A DNA stretch of 64,000 nt. Origin: Salipiger abyssi. Its GTDB lineage: Bacteria; Pseudomonadota; Alphaproteobacteria; Rhodobacterales; Rhodobacteraceae. The DNA is taken from assembly GCF_001975705.1 (NCBI RefSeq), contig NZ_CP015093.1:3232501-3296500 (forward strand). The letters run 5' to 3'. The notes under the pieces are model-generated. The model was not told the origin of the DNA and did not search any database. It saw only the letters and a program-made list of their open reading frames with translations. The translations under genes and the position numbers were made by a program. Shown here piece after piece: positions 37,469 to 48,483 of this stretch (position 1 is its first letter; each line of letters begins with the position of its first letter).

Positions 37469-38473
37469 TCAGCCGCCGGTATGGCTCATGTGGCGCGAGA
37501 CGCGGCCTTCGACCGACTGGCGGGAATAGTCGAAATCGTGCCCCTCGGGCTTGCGCTCGATGGCGGCACGGATCGCCGCCTCCAACGCCGCGTCGCTGTC
37601 CGGATGGTTGCGCAGCGCGCTGCGAAGATCGGCGCGGTCTTCCTGACCGAGACACATGAAGAGCTCGCCGGTGCAGGTCAGCCGCACGCGGTTGCAGCTT
37701 TCGCAGAAATTATGTGTGAGCGGGGTAATGAATCCGACCTTCTGACCGGTTTCCTCCAGCCGCACATAGCGCGCCGGGCCGCCGGTGCTCTCGGCGAGAT
37801 CGGTCAGCGTGTATTGCTCGGAGAGCCGGGCGCGCAAGTCGCTCAGCTTCCAGTACTGATCCAGCCGGTCCTCGTTGCCGATATCGCCCATCGGCATGAC
37901 CTCGATCCAGGTCAGGTCCATGCCGCGCTCGGCGCACCATTCGGTGATGGGGAAAAGCTCGTCTTCGTTGAAGCCCTTGAGCGCCACCGCGTTCAGCTTG
38001 ACCCGCAGCCCGGCCTCCAGCGCCGCCTCGATACCGCGCAGCACCTGGGGCAGGCGGCCCCAGCGGGTGATTTCGGCGAATTTCTCCGCATCCAGCGTGT
38101 CGGCGGAGACGTTCACCCGGCGCACGCCGGCCTCGTAGAGCGGCTTGGCGAATTTTTCCAGCTGCGAGCCGTTGGTGGTCAGCGTGAGCTCGCGCAGGGC
38201 GCCGGAGTCCAGATGCCGCGACATCGACTGGAAGAATGTCAGGATATCGCGCCGCACCAGCGGTTCGCCGCCGGTGATGCGGAGCTTTTCGACGCCCATA
38301 TGCACGAATGTCGAACACAGCCGGTCGAGCTCTTCGAGCGTCAGCAGCTCCTTTTTGGGAAGGAAGGTCATATGCTCGGACATGCAGTAGACGCAGCGGA
38401 AATCGCAGCGGTCGGTGACCGAGACCCGCAGGTAAGAGATCGGGCGCGCGAAGGGGTCGATGAGCTTTTCCAT
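37469..38473 (-). CDS. moaA: GTP 3',8-cyclase (molybdenum cofactor biosynthesis)
   Basis: 334 aa radical-SAM enzyme. N-terminal cluster CxxxCxxC at Cys23, Cys27, Cys30 ([11 protein letters not shown]), SAM-binding [11 protein letters not shown], and the C-terminal cluster [18 protein letters not shown]. Family-typical length. Catalyses the first step of molybdopterin synthesis from GTP. Relevant to the molybdenum hydroxylase genes 1.3 kb away (39818-43712). Confidence 0.95.
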   Translation of the reverse strand: MEKLIDPFARPISYLRVSVTDRCDFRCVYCMSEHMTFLPKKELLTLEELDRLCSTFVHMGVEKLRITGGEPLVRRDILTFFQSMSRHLDSGALRELTLTTNGSQLEKFAKPLYEAGVRRVNVSADTLDAEKFAEITRWGRLPQVLRGIEAALEAGLRVKLNAVALKGFNEDELFPITEWCAERGMDLTWIEVMPMGDIGNEDRLDQYWKLSDLRARLSEQYTLTDLAESTGGPARYVRLEETGQKVGFITPLTHNFCESCNRVRLTCTGELFMCLGQEDRADLRSALRNHPDSDAALEAAIRAAIERKPEGHDFDYSRQSVEGRVSRHMSHTGG

Positions 38474-38556
38474 ATCGTGAACCTAAGCACGAAACCGCCG
38501 CGCGGCAAGCGCGGTCGCGATTGTCTCGCGGACACTTTGGTCCTAGGTTGCGTGGC

Positions 38557-39027
38557 ATGAAGCCGCTGTTTCTCCTCCCGCTCCTCGTGCTGGCCGCCTG
38601 TTCCGAGCTGCCGCGTCTCAATGCGCCGTCGTCAGAGCCCGCAGCCGGCGGGGCCGAGGCGACCCGCCCGCAGGCGCGCCCTGCCGCGCCGCCGGCCGGC
38701 GCGCGCACGGCGGAGGCCTACGACACCACCACTGCCGAGGAGCGCGCCGAGGCCTCCGCGCCGCAGGCGGCGGGTGAGCGGCTGCTGGGACGCAGCGTCG
38801 CCTCGCTGGGCGATCCGGCGCGGCCCGGCTTCTGGGTCGAGACGCCGCTGGTGAGCGCGCCGACGCAGGGGCGCGTCGTGGCGCCAGGCGGCAAATCCGC
38901 CCGGGTCGAGCTGATTCCCATCGAGGGGCCGGCCAGCGGGGGCAGCCGCCTCTCGCTCGCCGCCATGCGGCTCATCGGCGTGCCGCTGACCGATCTGCCC
39001 ACCGTCGAGATCTATTCCGGCGGATAG
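38557..39027 (+). CDS. Putative lipoprotein
   Basis: 156 aa with lipobox LVLAAC (Cys15), a low-complexity Ala/Pro linker and a small C-terminal domain (FWVETPLVSAPTQGRVV, GGSRLSLAAMRLIGVPL). Looks like a conserved outer-membrane-anchored protein of unknown function. Divergent from moaA. Confidence 0.75.
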   Translation: MKPLFLLPLLVLAACSELPRLNAPSSEPAAGGAEATRPQARPAAPPAGARTAEAYDTTTAEERAEASAPQAAGERLLGRSVASLGDPARPGFWVETPLVSAPTQGRVVAPGGKSARVELIPIEGPASGGSRLSLAAMRLIGVPLTDLPTVEIYSGG

Positions 39028-39184
39028 GACCGGGCGCGGGATAGGGGCTCAGAAATTCCTTGGCAGTCGCGGGCGCTTTGGCCATGCTGCCGCCAGACGG
39101 TCCCGGCCGGGATAGGCCATTGGTCTAATATGCCCGACGCTTGCAGCGTGTAGTCTGGGACTCAGGAGAGAGAGGACCACCCAC

Positions 39185-39718
39185 ATGCACATGAGCGACA
39201 CCCGCGAGATCAAGGCCCCCCGGGATCTGGTCTGGGCGGCGATACTGGATCCCGAAGTGCTCAAGCAATGCGTGCCCGGCTGCACCGAGATGTCCGGCAG
39301 CCCCGAAGAGGGGTTCGAGGCCTCGGTGACGCAAAAGGTCGGCCCGGTGAAAGCCACCTTCAAGGGCCAGGTGACGCTGTCGAACATGAACGAGCCGGAG
39401 AGCCTGACGCTCTCGGGCGAGGGCAAGGGCGGGGCTGCCGGCTTTGCCAAGGGCGGCGCCGATGTGACCCTGACCGACAAGGGCGACGGCGTGACCGAGC
39501 TGCATTACGAGGTCGAGGCCAAGGTCGGCGGCAAGCTGGCACAGCTCGGCAGCCGCATCATCGACGGCTTTGCCAAGAAGATGGCCGATCAGTTCTTCAC
39601 CAATTTCCAGGAGGCGGTCGAGGGGCCGAGCGATCCCGAAGCGGCGCCCGAGGCCGAGGGCGATGCCGCAAGCGACGGAAAGAAGAAGGGCTGGTTCAAG
39701 CGCATGGTCTCGAGCTGA
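39185..39718 (+). CDS. coxG: CoxG-type SRPBCC protein
   Basis: 177 aa START/SRPBCC fold of the CoxG branch: REIKAPRDLVWAAILDPEVL, CVPGCTEM, and GKLAQLGSRIIDGFAKKMAD, with a charged C-terminus ending in a helix (KKKGWFKRMVSS) that may touch the membrane. CoxG proteins go with molybdenum hydroxylases of the CO dehydrogenase type and help place them at the membrane. First gene before coxS. Confidence 0.87.
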   Translation: MHMSDTREIKAPRDLVWAAILDPEVLKQCVPGCTEMSGSPEEGFEASVTQKVGPVKATFKGQVTLSNMNEPESLTLSGEGKGGAAGFAKGGADVTLTDKGDGVTELHYEVEAKVGGKLAQLGSRIIDGFAKKMADQFFTNFQEAVEGPSDPEAAPEAEGDAASDGKKKGWFKRMVSS

Positions 39719-39817
39719 CGCCGCGCTGCGGCGTTTCGGGACGGGCGGGCAGGCAAGCGGCCCGCTGAACGACGACACAACAGGACACAATAGAATGGGA
39801 CACCCAGGGAGGACTTG

Positions 39818-40303
39818 ATGACCAAGGTGACGATGACGGTGAATGGCAAAGCCGTCTCGAAAGAGGTCAGCGGCAACACGCTGATGACCGAGTTTCTGCG
39901 CGACGCGCTGCATCTGACGGGCACCCATGTGGGCTGCGACACCAGTCAGTGCGGTGCCTGCGTCATTCATGTGGACGGCAAGAGCGTCAAGGCCTGCACC
40001 ATGTTCGCCGCCGAGGCCGAGGGGGCCGAGGTGGTGACCATCGAGGGCATGGCCAACCCGGACGGCTCACTCTCGGTGATCCAGCAGGCGTTTCAGGACC
40101 ATCACGGTCTGCAATGCGGCTTCTGCACGCCGGGCATGGTGATGACGGCGGCAAAGCTGCTGGAAGAGAACCCCAGGCCCTCCGAACATGAGATCCGCGA
40201 TTATCTCGAGGGCAATATCTGCCGCTGCACCGGCTACCACAATATCGTCAAGGCGATCATGGCGGCGAGCGGTCAGGACGTGAGCGGAATCGCCGCCGAG
40301 TAA
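39818..40303 (+). CDS. coxS: Molybdenum hydroxylase [2Fe-2S] subunit (CoxS-type)
   Basis: 161 aa. Plant-type cluster [16 protein letters not shown] plus CTMFA, and helical second cluster [10 protein letters not shown] with [10 protein letters not shown]. gggagga precedes ATG 39818 (an upstream TTG at 39815 is less likely). Passes electrons from the Mo site to FAD in CoxM. Confidence 0.92.
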   Translation: MTKVTMTVNGKAVSKEVSGNTLMTEFLRDALHLTGTHVGCDTSQCGACVIHVDGKSVKACTMFAAEAEGAEVVTIEGMANPDGSLSVIQQAFQDHHGLQCGFCTPGMVMTAAKLLEENPRPSEHEIRDYLEGNICRCTGYHNIVKAIMAASGQDVSGIAAE

Positions 40304-40349
40304 GGCGCCTCTGCCGTGGCGCCGCGCCCTCTGGCGGGCGCCGCGACGG

Positions 40350-40373
40350 GAGTATTTGCAGAAAGATGAAAGG
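40350..40373 (+). repeat. Dispersed gagtattt-gatgaa motif, copy 1
   Basis: gagtatttgcagaaagatga right after a GC-rich hairpin (gcgccctctggcgggcgc). The same tail follows hairpins at 42858 and 59340. Confidence 0.6.
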
Positions 40374-40453
40374 ACGGGGCGCGGGGAGGAACGCGCCCGG
40401 ATCCGCAGTCGTCTCGGGCGGGTAGGACCGCCAGGTTTTTGGGAGGAGTTTTC

Positions 40454-42814
40454 ATGCCGAAGGATCATGGGATCGGCGCGGCGCAGAAACGCCGCGAGGA
40501 CGTGCGGTTTCTGACCGGCGCCGGGCAGTATACCGACGATATCAGCGTCTATGGCCAGACCTATTGCGCGTTCCTGCGCTCGGATGTGGCGCATGGGACG
40601 ATCAAGAGCATCGACACCAGCGACGCGGAGGCGATGCCCGGCGTGCTGCGCATCTTCACCGGCAAGGATTTCGAAGGCATCGGCGGGCTGCCCTGCGGCT
40701 GGCAGGTGACCGACAAGCATGGCGAGCCGATGAAGGAGCCGGGCCACCCGGTGCTGGCGCAGGGCAAGGTGCGCCATGTGGGCGATCCGTTCGCTGCCGT
40801 TATCGCCGAGACGCTGGAGGAGGCGCGCGACGCCGCCGAGGCTATCGTCTACGATATCGAGGAGCTGCCGGCGGTCGTGAACATGAAGGCCGCGCTGGAA
40901 GAGGGCGCCACCAAGGTGCATGACGATCTGTCGGACAACCTTTGCTACGACTGGCAGTTCGGCTCGGATCAGACGGATGTGGACAAGGCCTTTGCCGAGG
41001 CCGCGCATATCACCACGCTGGAGCTGGTGAACAACCGTCTGGTGGCGAACCCGATGGAGCCGCGCGTGGCGCTGGGCGAGTACAACCGCGCCAATGACGA
41101 GAGCACGCTTTACACCACCAGCCAGAACCCGCATGTGATCCGGCTGCTGATGGGGGCGTTCGTGCTCGGCATCCCGGAACACAAGCTGCGCGTGGTGGCG
41201 CCCGATGTGGGCGGCGGTTTCGGCACCAAGATCTTCCACTATGCGGAGGAGGCCTTTGTCACCTTCGCCTCGCGGCAGCTCAACCGGCCGGTGAAATGGA
41301 CCTCGACGCGGTCGGAGGCCTTTATGTCCGACGCGCATGGCCGCGATCATGTGACGAAGATCGAGCTGGCGCTGGACGCCGAGAACAACTTCACCGGGCT
41401 GCGCACCGATACGCTGGCCAATATGGGCGCCTATCTCTCGACCTTCTCGAGCTCGATCCCGACCTGGCTGCACGGCACGCTGATGGCGGGCAATTACAAG
41501 ACCCCGGCGATCCAGGTGAACGTGAAGGCGGTGTTCACCAATACCGTGCCGGTCGATGCCTATCGCGGCGCCGGACGGCCCGAGGCGACCTTCCAGCTCG
41601 AACGGCTGGTGGACAAGGCGGCGCGCGAGCTGGGGGTCGATCCCATCGCGCTGCGCCGGCAGAACTTCATCGACAGCTTCCCCTATGCGACGCCGGTGGC
41701 GGTGGAATACGACACCGGCGATTACGTCGCGACCATGGACAAGCTCGAAGAGATGATCGACCGGCAGGGTTTCGAGGCGCGCCGCGAAGAGAGCCGCAAG
41801 CGCGGCAAGCTGCGCGGGCTCGGGGTGAACTGCTATATCGAGGCTTGCGGTATCGCGCCGTCGAACCTTGTGGGCCAGCTCGGCGCGCGGGCGGGGCTTT
41901 ACGATGCCGCCACCGTGCGGGTGAACGCCACCGGCTCGATCTCGGTCATGGTGGGGGCGCATTCCCACGGCCAGGGGCACGAGACGGCGTTTCCACAGGT
42001 GGTGGCCGAGATGCTGGGCATCGACGAGAGCATGATCGACATCGTGCATGGTGACTCGAGCAAGATCCCCTTCGGCATGGGCACCTATGGCTCGCGGTCT
42101 CTGGCGGTCTGCGGCTCGGCCATGGTGCGGGCGACCGAGAAGATCATCAACAAGGCGAAGAAGATCGCCTCGCATCTTCTGGAAGCGTCCGAGGCGGATA
42201 TCGAGCTGAAGGACGGCCAGTTCACCGTGGCGGGCACCGACAAGTCGGTGGCCTGGGGCGACGTGACGCTCGCGGCCTATGTGCCGCATAACTACCCGCT
42301 GGAGGAGATCGAGCCGGGTCTGGAGGAGACGGCGTTCTACGATCCGTCGAACTTCACCTATCCGAGCGGCGCCTATGCCTGCGAGGTGGAGGTGGACCCC
42401 GAGACCGGCCGGGTCGAGATCCTGAGCTTTGCCGCCGCCGACGATTTCGGCAATGTGGTGAACCCGATGATCGTCGAGGGGCAGGTGCATGGCGGCATCG
42501 CGCAGGGGATCGGTCAGGCGATGCTGGAGAACTGCGTCTATGACGAGAATGGCCAGCTTCTGAGCGCGTCCTACATGGATTACGCCATGCCGCGCGCCGA
42601 GGACGTGCCGTTCTTTCAGGTGGATCATTCCTGCGCCACCCCCTGCACCCACAACCCGCTGGGGGTGAAGGGCTGCGGCGAGGCCGGGGCCATCGGCTCG
42701 CCGCCGGCGGTGGTGAACGCGGTGCTGGATGCGCTGAACGCGGGCGGGATGAAGGTCGATCACATCGACATGCCGCTCTCGCCGCACCGGGTGTGGAAAG
42801 CGATGCAGGGCTGA
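40454..42814 (+). CDS. coxL: Form II CoxL-type molybdopterin-binding large subunit
   Basis: 786 aa molybdenum hydroxylase large subunit with the standard order: HGIGAAQKRREDVRFLTG start, a/b hammerhead domain, then the Mo domains (VGGGFGTKIF; GAHSHGQGHETAFPQV; GVKGCGEAGAIGSPPAVVNA with the catalytic Glu). The active-site loop is AYRGAGR (369-375), the form II signature, not the AYxCSFR loop of proven aerobic CO dehydrogenase. The substrate is therefore uncertain (aldehyde, purine-like or other). ggagg precedes ATG 40454. Confidence 0.92.
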   Translation: MPKDHGIGAAQKRREDVRFLTGAGQYTDDISVYGQTYCAFLRSDVAHGTIKSIDTSDAEAMPGVLRIFTGKDFEGIGGLPCGWQVTDKHGEPMKEPGHPVLAQGKVRHVGDPFAAVIAETLEEARDAAEAIVYDIEELPAVVNMKAALEEGATKVHDDLSDNLCYDWQFGSDQTDVDKAFAEAAHITTLELVNNRLVANPMEPRVALGEYNRANDESTLYTTSQNPHVIRLLMGAFVLGIPEHKLRVVAPDVGGGFGTKIFHYAEEAFVTFASRQLNRPVKWTSTRSEAFMSDAHGRDHVTKIELALDAENNFTGLRTDTLANMGAYLSTFSSSIPTWLHGTLMAGNYKTPAIQVNVKAVFTNTVPVDAYRGAGRPEATFQLERLVDKAARELGVDPIALRRQNFIDSFPYATPVAVEYDTGDYVATMDKLEEMIDRQGFEARREESRKRGKLRGLGVNCYIEACGIAPSNLVGQLGARAGLYDAATVRVNATGSISVMVGAHSHGQGHETAFPQVVAEMLGIDESMIDIVHGDSSKIPFGMGTYGSRSLAVCGSAMVRATEKIINKAKKIASHLLEASEADIELKDGQFTVAGTDKSVAWGDVTLAAYVPHNYPLEEIEPGLEETAFYDPSNFTYPSGAYACEVEVDPETGRVEILSFAAADDFGNVVNPMIVEGQVHGGIAQGIGQAMLENCVYDENGQLLSASYMDYAMPRAEDVPFFQVDHSCATPCTHNPLGVKGCGEAGAIGSPPAVVNAVLDALNAGGMKVDHIDMPLSPHRVWKAMQG

Positions 42815-42857
42815 GCCTTTCTCCGGCGGCAGCGCTTGACGCCGCCGCCGGGACCGT

Positions 42858-42881
42858 GAGTATTTGGAGAAAGATGAAAGG
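42858..42881 (+). repeat. Dispersed gagtattt-gatgaa motif, copy 2
   Basis: gagtatttggagaaagatga following a hairpin with arms cggcggc/gccgccg between coxL and coxM. Confidence 0.6.
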
Positions 42882-42926
42882 GTAGGGGCGCGCGAGGCCC
42901 CGGACCCTTCGCCAGGAGGATGGAAG

Positions 42927-43712
42927 ATGTACAGCTTCGAGATCGAAAGCCCGGTGAGCGTTGCGGATGCGGTCGCAGCCCTGGGCAAGGAAGAGGCGCA
43001 GGCGCTGGGCGGCGGGCAGACGCTGATCCCCTCGCTGAAGGCGCGGCTGGCGGCGCCGGCGGTTCTGGTGAGCCTGTCGAAGATCGACGAGATCAAGGGG
43101 ATCTCGGCGGCGGATGGCGTGCTGAGCATCGGCGGCGGCGCCACCCATGCCAGTGTCGCGTCGGAGGCGGGCGCCTATCCGGCACTGGCGGCGCTGGCGG
43201 TCAATATCGGCGACCCGGCGGTGCGCAACCGAGGCACCATCGGCGGCTCGCTGGCCAATAACGACCCGGCGGCCTGCTACCCGGCGGCGGCGCTGGCCTC
43301 GGGCGCGACCATCGTCACCAACACCCGCGAGATCGCGGCGGACGATTATTTCGAGGGCATGTTCACCACCGCGCTGGAGGATGGCGAGATCGTCACCGAG
43401 GTACGCTTTCCGATCCCCGAGAAGGCGGCCTATGTGAAATTCGAGCAGCCCGCCTCGCGCTTTGCGCTGGTGGGGGTGTTCGTGGCGAAATACCCCGATG
43501 GCGTGCGCGTCGCGGTGACCGGTGCCTCGGAAGAGGGCGTTTTCCGCTGGAGCGAGGCCGAAGCCGCGCTTTCGGGCGACTTTTCGGCCTCGGCGCTGGA
43601 GGGTCTGTCGCTGCCCGCCGAGGGCATGATGGGCGATCTGCATGCGGCGCCCGATTACCGCGCGCATCTGGTCGGTGTGATGACCCGGCGCGCCGTGGCT
43701 GCGGCGCAATAA
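42927..43712 (+). CDS. coxM: Molybdenum hydroxylase FAD subunit (CoxM-type)
   Basis: 261 aa, slightly shorter than typical CoxM. FAD-binding motifs GGGQTLIP and NRGTIGGSLANNDPAACYPA are intact; the C-terminal CODH_C domain follows. aggagga precedes ATG 42927. Last gene of coxG-S-L-M; a terminator follows. Confidence 0.92.
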   Translation: MYSFEIESPVSVADAVAALGKEEAQALGGGQTLIPSLKARLAAPAVLVSLSKIDEIKGISAADGVLSIGGGATHASVASEAGAYPALAALAVNIGDPAVRNRGTIGGSLANNDPAACYPAAALASGATIVTNTREIAADDYFEGMFTTALEDGEIVTEVRFPIPEKAAYVKFEQPASRFALVGVFVAKYPDGVRVAVTGASEEGVFRWSEAEAALSGDFSASALEGLSLPAEGMMGDLHAAPDYRAHLVGVMTRRAVAAAQ

Positions 43713-43736
43713 GCTCCGGAAACTCAAGTCTTTGAA

Positions 43737-43772
43737 GGCCCCGGTCCCATCGGATCGGGGCTTTCCCTTTTT
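43737..43772 (+). terminator. Terminator of the cox operon
   Basis: ggccccg and cggggctt arms around gtcccatcggat, followed by ttccctttttc. Confidence 0.8.
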
Positions 43773-43825
43773 CTCGGGCGCTGCGTGTCTATATCGGGGG
43801 AGACGACCAACCGGAAAGACCTCTC

Positions 43826-44812
<987 letters not shown>

Positions 44813-44889
44813 ATTTGCCCGGTCTTCAGCTTTCGGAAACACCTCCTGCGTTATGACGGGCTCCAAAGCATCCTTTGGAGGAAATGCGC

Positions 44890-46275
44890 ATGAGGTTTTT
44901 CGGCAGGTCTAAGGCGCCGAAAGCGGCTGATGTTTCGGGTGACGAGGCAATCTTGCAGATTGTCGAGCGCACGCAGGCGGTGATTCACTTTGCGCCGGAC
45001 GGCACGATCCTTCAGGCGAACGAGAATTTTCTGAACGCGCTCGGCTATACCGCCGATGAGGTGCTGGGCAAGCCGCACAGTATGTTCGTGCAGCGTAAAT
45101 TCCGCGAAACCGCCGCCTATGCCCAATTCTGGGAGGATCTGCGCGCCGGCAAGTTCTTTGCCGACGAGTTTCCCCGTATCACCAAGGAGGACGAGGTGAT
45201 CTGGATCAGCGCCACCTATGCGCCGGTCTTCGACGAGGCGGGCAATGTGGTGCGGATCACCAAGATCGCCACCGAGATCACCCGCCAGCGCGAGGCGATC
45301 AAGGAGCTTGCGCGCGGCCTCGCAGCGATGAGCGACGGCGATCTCTCTTACCGGGTCGAGATGTCCGATGCCGACCGGCTGTCGGAACTGGGCGATGCCT
45401 ATAATGTCGCGGTGGAGAATATCGCCAAGCTCATCACCAAGGTGCAGGCGGTCTCTACCACGATCGACGAGATCGCCGATCAGATCGGCGGCAATTCCGA
45501 CGAGCTGTCGCGCCGTACCGAGACCCAGGCCGCGACGCTGGAAGAGACCGCCGCCGCCGTCGAAGAGCTTAACGCCAACGCCAAATCCGCCGCGGAATAT
45601 GCCGCCGAGGTGGGGCAGGAGGCGGATGACACCAAGATCGCCGCCGAGGGCAGCAGCAAGGTGGTGGCCGATGTGACCGCCGCCATGAAGCGGATCGAGA
45701 CCTCTTCGGATTCGATCTCACAGATCATTTCGGTGATCGACGACATCGCCTTCCAGACCAACCTTCTGGCGCTCAATGCCGGGGTCGAGGCCGCGCGCGC
45801 CGGCGAGGCCGGGCGCGGCTTTGCCGTTGTCGCCTCCGAGGTGCGTTCTCTGGCGCAGCGCTCGGCGGAATCCGCGCAGGAGATCAAGGCACTCATCAGC
45901 GAGAGCGGCGGCCATGTGAAGGCCGGGGCGGAGCTGGTCGACCGGGCCAGCGGCGAGCTGGGCAATATCTTCGGCGGCGTCGAGCGGATCTCCGACCGCA
46001 TCCGCGAGGTGGTGCATGGGCTCAAGGAGCAGACCATGACGCTGGGCGAGATCAACACGGCGATCTCGCAGCTCGACACGGTGACCCAGAAGAACGCGGC
46101 GATGGTCAACGAGACCACGGAGGCGACGCGCAGCCTGTCGCGTGACAGCCGCACGCTGTCGGAAGGGGTGCGGGTGTTCCGGGTCACGGGCGGCGGCGGA
46201 AGCCGTTCGAACTGGGACGCCGAGGCGCTGACCGGAAGCGCGCATCGCGAATGGTCGACAAGCTCTGCCGCCTGA
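44890..46275 (+). CDS. Soluble methyl-accepting chemotaxis protein with PAS domain
   Basis: 461 aa. No membrane segment. PAS domain at about 18-135 ([20 protein letters not shown]), a short HAMP-like stretch ([16 protein letters not shown]), then the MCP signalling hairpin with the conserved tip ([32 protein letters not shown]). No CheR-binding pentapeptide at the end. Likely a cytoplasmic redox or ligand sensor. Start 44890 gives proper spacing from ggagg; TTG 44875 and ATG 44884 are too close. Confidence 0.9.
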   Translation: MRFFGRSKAPKAADVSGDEAILQIVERTQAVIHFAPDGTILQANENFLNALGYTADEVLGKPHSMFVQRKFRETAAYAQFWEDLRAGKFFADEFPRITKEDEVIWISATYAPVFDEAGNVVRITKIATEITRQREAIKELARGLAAMSDGDLSYRVEMSDADRLSELGDAYNVAVENIAKLITKVQAVSTTIDEIADQIGGNSDELSRRTETQAATLEETAAAVEELNANAKSAAEYAAEVGQEADDTKIAAEGSSKVVADVTAAMKRIETSSDSISQIISVIDDIAFQTNLLALNAGVEAARAGEAGRGFAVVASEVRSLAQRSAESAQEIKALISESGGHVKAGAELVDRASGELGNIFGGVERISDRIREVVHGLKEQTMTLGEINTAISQLDTVTQKNAAMVNETTEATRSLSRDSRTLSEGVRVFRVTGGGGSRSNWDAEALTGSAHREWSTSSAA

Positions 46276-46472
46276 GCAAGCGCCTGTTCGCCAACCTGCG
46301 TCATGCGCAACGAGGCGTGGCGACGCAACGACCACACTCAGACTTGCCTCAAAAAGAGCTCAGGCGGGCTCACCCCCGCCGGTATGTCTCCAAAAGTTGT
46401 TTCGGGATCAAAATGTGAACAGAGCGACCCGATAGATACGGAGCCTACAGGGCGCAGAGCATCTCCGAAGGC

Positions 46473-46997
46473 TCAGAATGCGTCAGAGAAATCATCGGGC
46501 AGATGGTTCCTGATCCCGTGGAAAAAGATGTCGATTTCCAGCGCCAGGCCCACCTCGAAATCATTGAGCTCCGGCCCGCTCCAACGGTGCTGCTCGAGGC
46601 GGGCAAGGAATTCCCGGCGGGTCTGGTCGTCGCCGGGCTCAAGCGGCGCGGTCGCGGCGGCACGCAGAAGGTCGATGCGCTTGTGGACTTCACGCATGCC
46701 AGAAAAGGCTTCCATCATCAATCGTGTCAGGCGGGGGTCCGTCTGCCAGCTCTGACCGCCGAAAACCTCCTGAACGACACGGTTTCCAGCCCCCAGGCAA
46801 TCATACGCGACGCAGCCCGGAAACCCTTCCTGCGCCAGCCTGTCGTGGATCTTGCAGCTATGCCCCGAAAGGTTACGGCAGGATTCGCCCGGGTTCTTGT
46901 CGAAGGCGAAATCCTTGCCCTTGTCAAAGGCTAGGGCAAGGCAGCAGAGGGCTGCGCATTTCGAACAATCGGTCACGAGATGGTCGGTCTGAGGCAT
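46473..46997 (-). CDS. Cysteine-cluster protein (YkgJ-like)
   Basis: 174 aa. Seven cysteines in the N-terminal half arranged as DCSKCAALCC, SCRNLSGHSC and GCVAYDC, which suggests bound metal (zinc or iron). The C-terminal half is helical. Similar segments occur at the front of pentapeptide-repeat proteins, but none follows here. Function unknown. It is the last ordinary gene before the decayed mobile region. Confidence 0.75.
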   Translation of the reverse strand: MPQTDHLVTDCSKCAALCCLALAFDKGKDFAFDKNPGESCRNLSGHSCKIHDRLAQEGFPGCVAYDCLGAGNRVVQEVFGGQSWQTDPRLTRLMMEAFSGMREVHKRIDLLRAAATAPLEPGDDQTRREFLARLEQHRWSGPELNDFEVGLALEIDIFFHGIRNHLPDDFSDAF

Positions 46998-47140
46998 GCG
47001 GCACTCGATGTTCAGTGGTCCGTAAAGAGGAGCGGGTTGGCTGCCGTATCCCGCGAAACGCCACCGGGATGCAAGTTGCAGTCCGCCTGCTTCGATTCCG
47101 GTTTAATCCTTCCGTTCATCGCCCCTCGCAATCGCTGCGC

Positions 47141-47335
47141 TTGTACAATCTTGGTGTTGGCGGATGGCGCAATCACGGCGGTGGCGCCTTTGCCAACGGC
47201 ACCACGAAATGGGTGACCCGCGCGTCGGTTGGCGCATCGGCGGGCAACGGCGACACGATCCACCTCTTCGCAGCCGGACGCAGCTTCTACGGAGAATCTC
47301 ATGACAATTGTCCTGCACCCGCAAGGTCGCAATGA
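47141..47335 (+). pseudogene. 3' remnant of a phage-like gene
   Basis: An open stretch reading LYNLGVGGWRNHGGGAFANG and ending in AAGRSFYGES, without a start. It sits directly before a phage-type gene and overlaps its start. Probably the tail end of a structural gene; weak evidence. Confidence 0.35.
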
Positions 47336-47611
47336 GCCGCTCGGGCTTATCAAAGCGGGCGACGAGCTCACCTTGAACGGGGAGGCGGTTGACTTTGCGG
47401 TCCTCCCCGATGGCGCGACGCTGCCGGCCGATGCGATCTCTTCGGACTGGATCACCGGCAAGGTGGAGCGAGATGAGGCTGGTGAACTGATCGTGCCCCT
47501 GGCCCTGCCGCACCCGAGGCCACCCGTTTCCCGGAGCCGCTTGAGAATGTGCCCGACGGCACGGTGGCGCTGCCGATCTACGACAACCCCGCAGAGGAGC
47601 CTCAGCCATGA
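47301..47611 (+). pseudogene. Small prophage-type protein, frameshifted
   Basis: Starts MTIVLHPQGRNEPLGLIKAG after ggag. Near 47510 the frame moves by one base; the other frame continues EATRFPEPLENVPDGTVALP and IYDNPAEEPQP to a stop that overlaps the next start (ATGA). The pair of a short beta-rich protein plus a following MSNIDLTxIITAEDK protein is seen in roseobacter prophage tail regions. Confidence 0.5.
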
Positions 47612-47751
47612 GCAATATCGACCTGACCAGGATCATCACCGCCGAGGACAAGACAGCGGCTGAGCAGGCGCGGTGCAAGTCGTCGCTGCATGCGGAGCTG
47701 GTGGCCGCCAGGGCAGGGAAGCCGCCCGGGATCTCCCGCCCTGCTCCTTAG
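47608..47751 (+). pseudogene. Truncated prophage-type protein (IITAEDK start)
   Basis: MSNIDLTRIITAEDKTAAEQ, then divergent sequence and an early stop after 47 codons. Full-length relatives are roughly twice as long. Coupled by ATGA to the preceding fragment. Confidence 0.45.
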
Positions 47752-47889
47752 CGGGCAGATTCGCGACACGGCAAGCCGCGCCCTGGCCGGCGTGTGACCT
47801 CTCCATCACCGAAAGCCGCCTGGCGCTGGTCTGTCCGACCGCCGCGAGCGGCAGCCCCTCGCGCTTATGGCGCTGACCGAAAGGACATC

Positions 47890-48045
47890 ATGGTGAGTGG
47901 CAAAATCGCGCGGTTCCTTCGCGTGTTCATACCGCTGCCCGCCGCCGGGATTCTGGCGGCGCTAGGAGTCATCGATCTCGACAAGGCAACGGAGGTGCTG
48001 GCGATTGATAGCAAAACGCCGCCTCCATGCCGCTGGCGGCGCTGA
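47890..48045 (+). pseudogene. Truncated small membrane protein (holin-like position)
   Basis: MVSGKIARFLRVFIPLPAAG and ILAALGVIDLDKATEVLAID, then unrelated residues to the stop. One hydrophobic segment. The coding pattern ends near 48010, just before the IS3 remnant, so an insertion appears to have cut it. Holin or phage lysis accessory is a guess from size and context. Confidence 0.4.
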
Positions 48046-48164
48046 TCTCGGCTTGGCGCGATGACTACACCCATCACCGCCCACACACGAGCCTCGACGG
48101 GCTCACGCCGTGGGAGTATCGCCAACGGTCAGTAGAGGGCCAAAACCCGAACAGAGCGAACTAA
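48027..48164 (+). pseudogene. C-terminal fragment of an IS3-family transposase
   Basis: LISAWRDDYTHHRPHTSLDG followed by LTPWEYRQ matches the end of the IS3 DDE integrase domain, where the last catalytic Glu region leads to NxxRPHxSLxGLTPxEY. Only about 45 codons remain. Confidence 0.75.
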
Positions 48165-48189
48165 AGAATGCGGACTCCAAGGGGAGCAG

Positions 48190-48483
48190 GTCACACGAGA
48201 CCGTATCTCGGACGAGGAAGGGCCTTCTTTGAGGGTTTCATCCTGTTGTCGGCGCCCGGAACGGACGCAACCCTATCAATCACCGCCGCGTTCTTGATGG
48301 CATAGTCTGGATTGCACGAACTGGGGCGCCATGGCGCAATCTGCCTGGGGAGTTCGGCAATTGGTCGAGCGTCTATCGGCAATTCCGAAGCTGGATGCTG
48401 GCGGGGCCTTGGGGGACGTCATGGAGGCCCTGATCCAAAGCGGGGCCGTGCCGGGCAGCCCGCAAATGAGCGAGATCACGTAG
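48190..48483 (+). pseudogene. Decayed N-terminal part of an IS5-family transposase
   Basis: Recognisable pieces in shifting frames: AFFEGFIL, then NHRRVLDGIVWIARTGAPWR followed by NLPGEFGNWSSVYRQFRSW and ALIQSGAVPGSPQM. At least one frameshift is present, and a tag stop stands where relatives read VIRAHH. No catalytic DDE core remains. Confidence 0.75.

Noticed and set aside
40454..42814. Calling the Mo enzyme an authentic aerobic CO dehydrogenase
   Set aside because: The active-site loop is AYRGAGR (form II), not AYxCSFR with the catalytic Cys.
40067..43144. A 1025-codon frame on the minus strand opposite coxL
   Set aside because: No domain, His/Arg-rich antisense composition; the plus strand encodes a complete molybdenum hydroxylase.
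46421..48160. Shared gaacagagcga at about 46421 and 48149 as possible direct repeats flanking an insertion
   Set aside because: Only 11 bases match and the surroundings differ; chance is likely.
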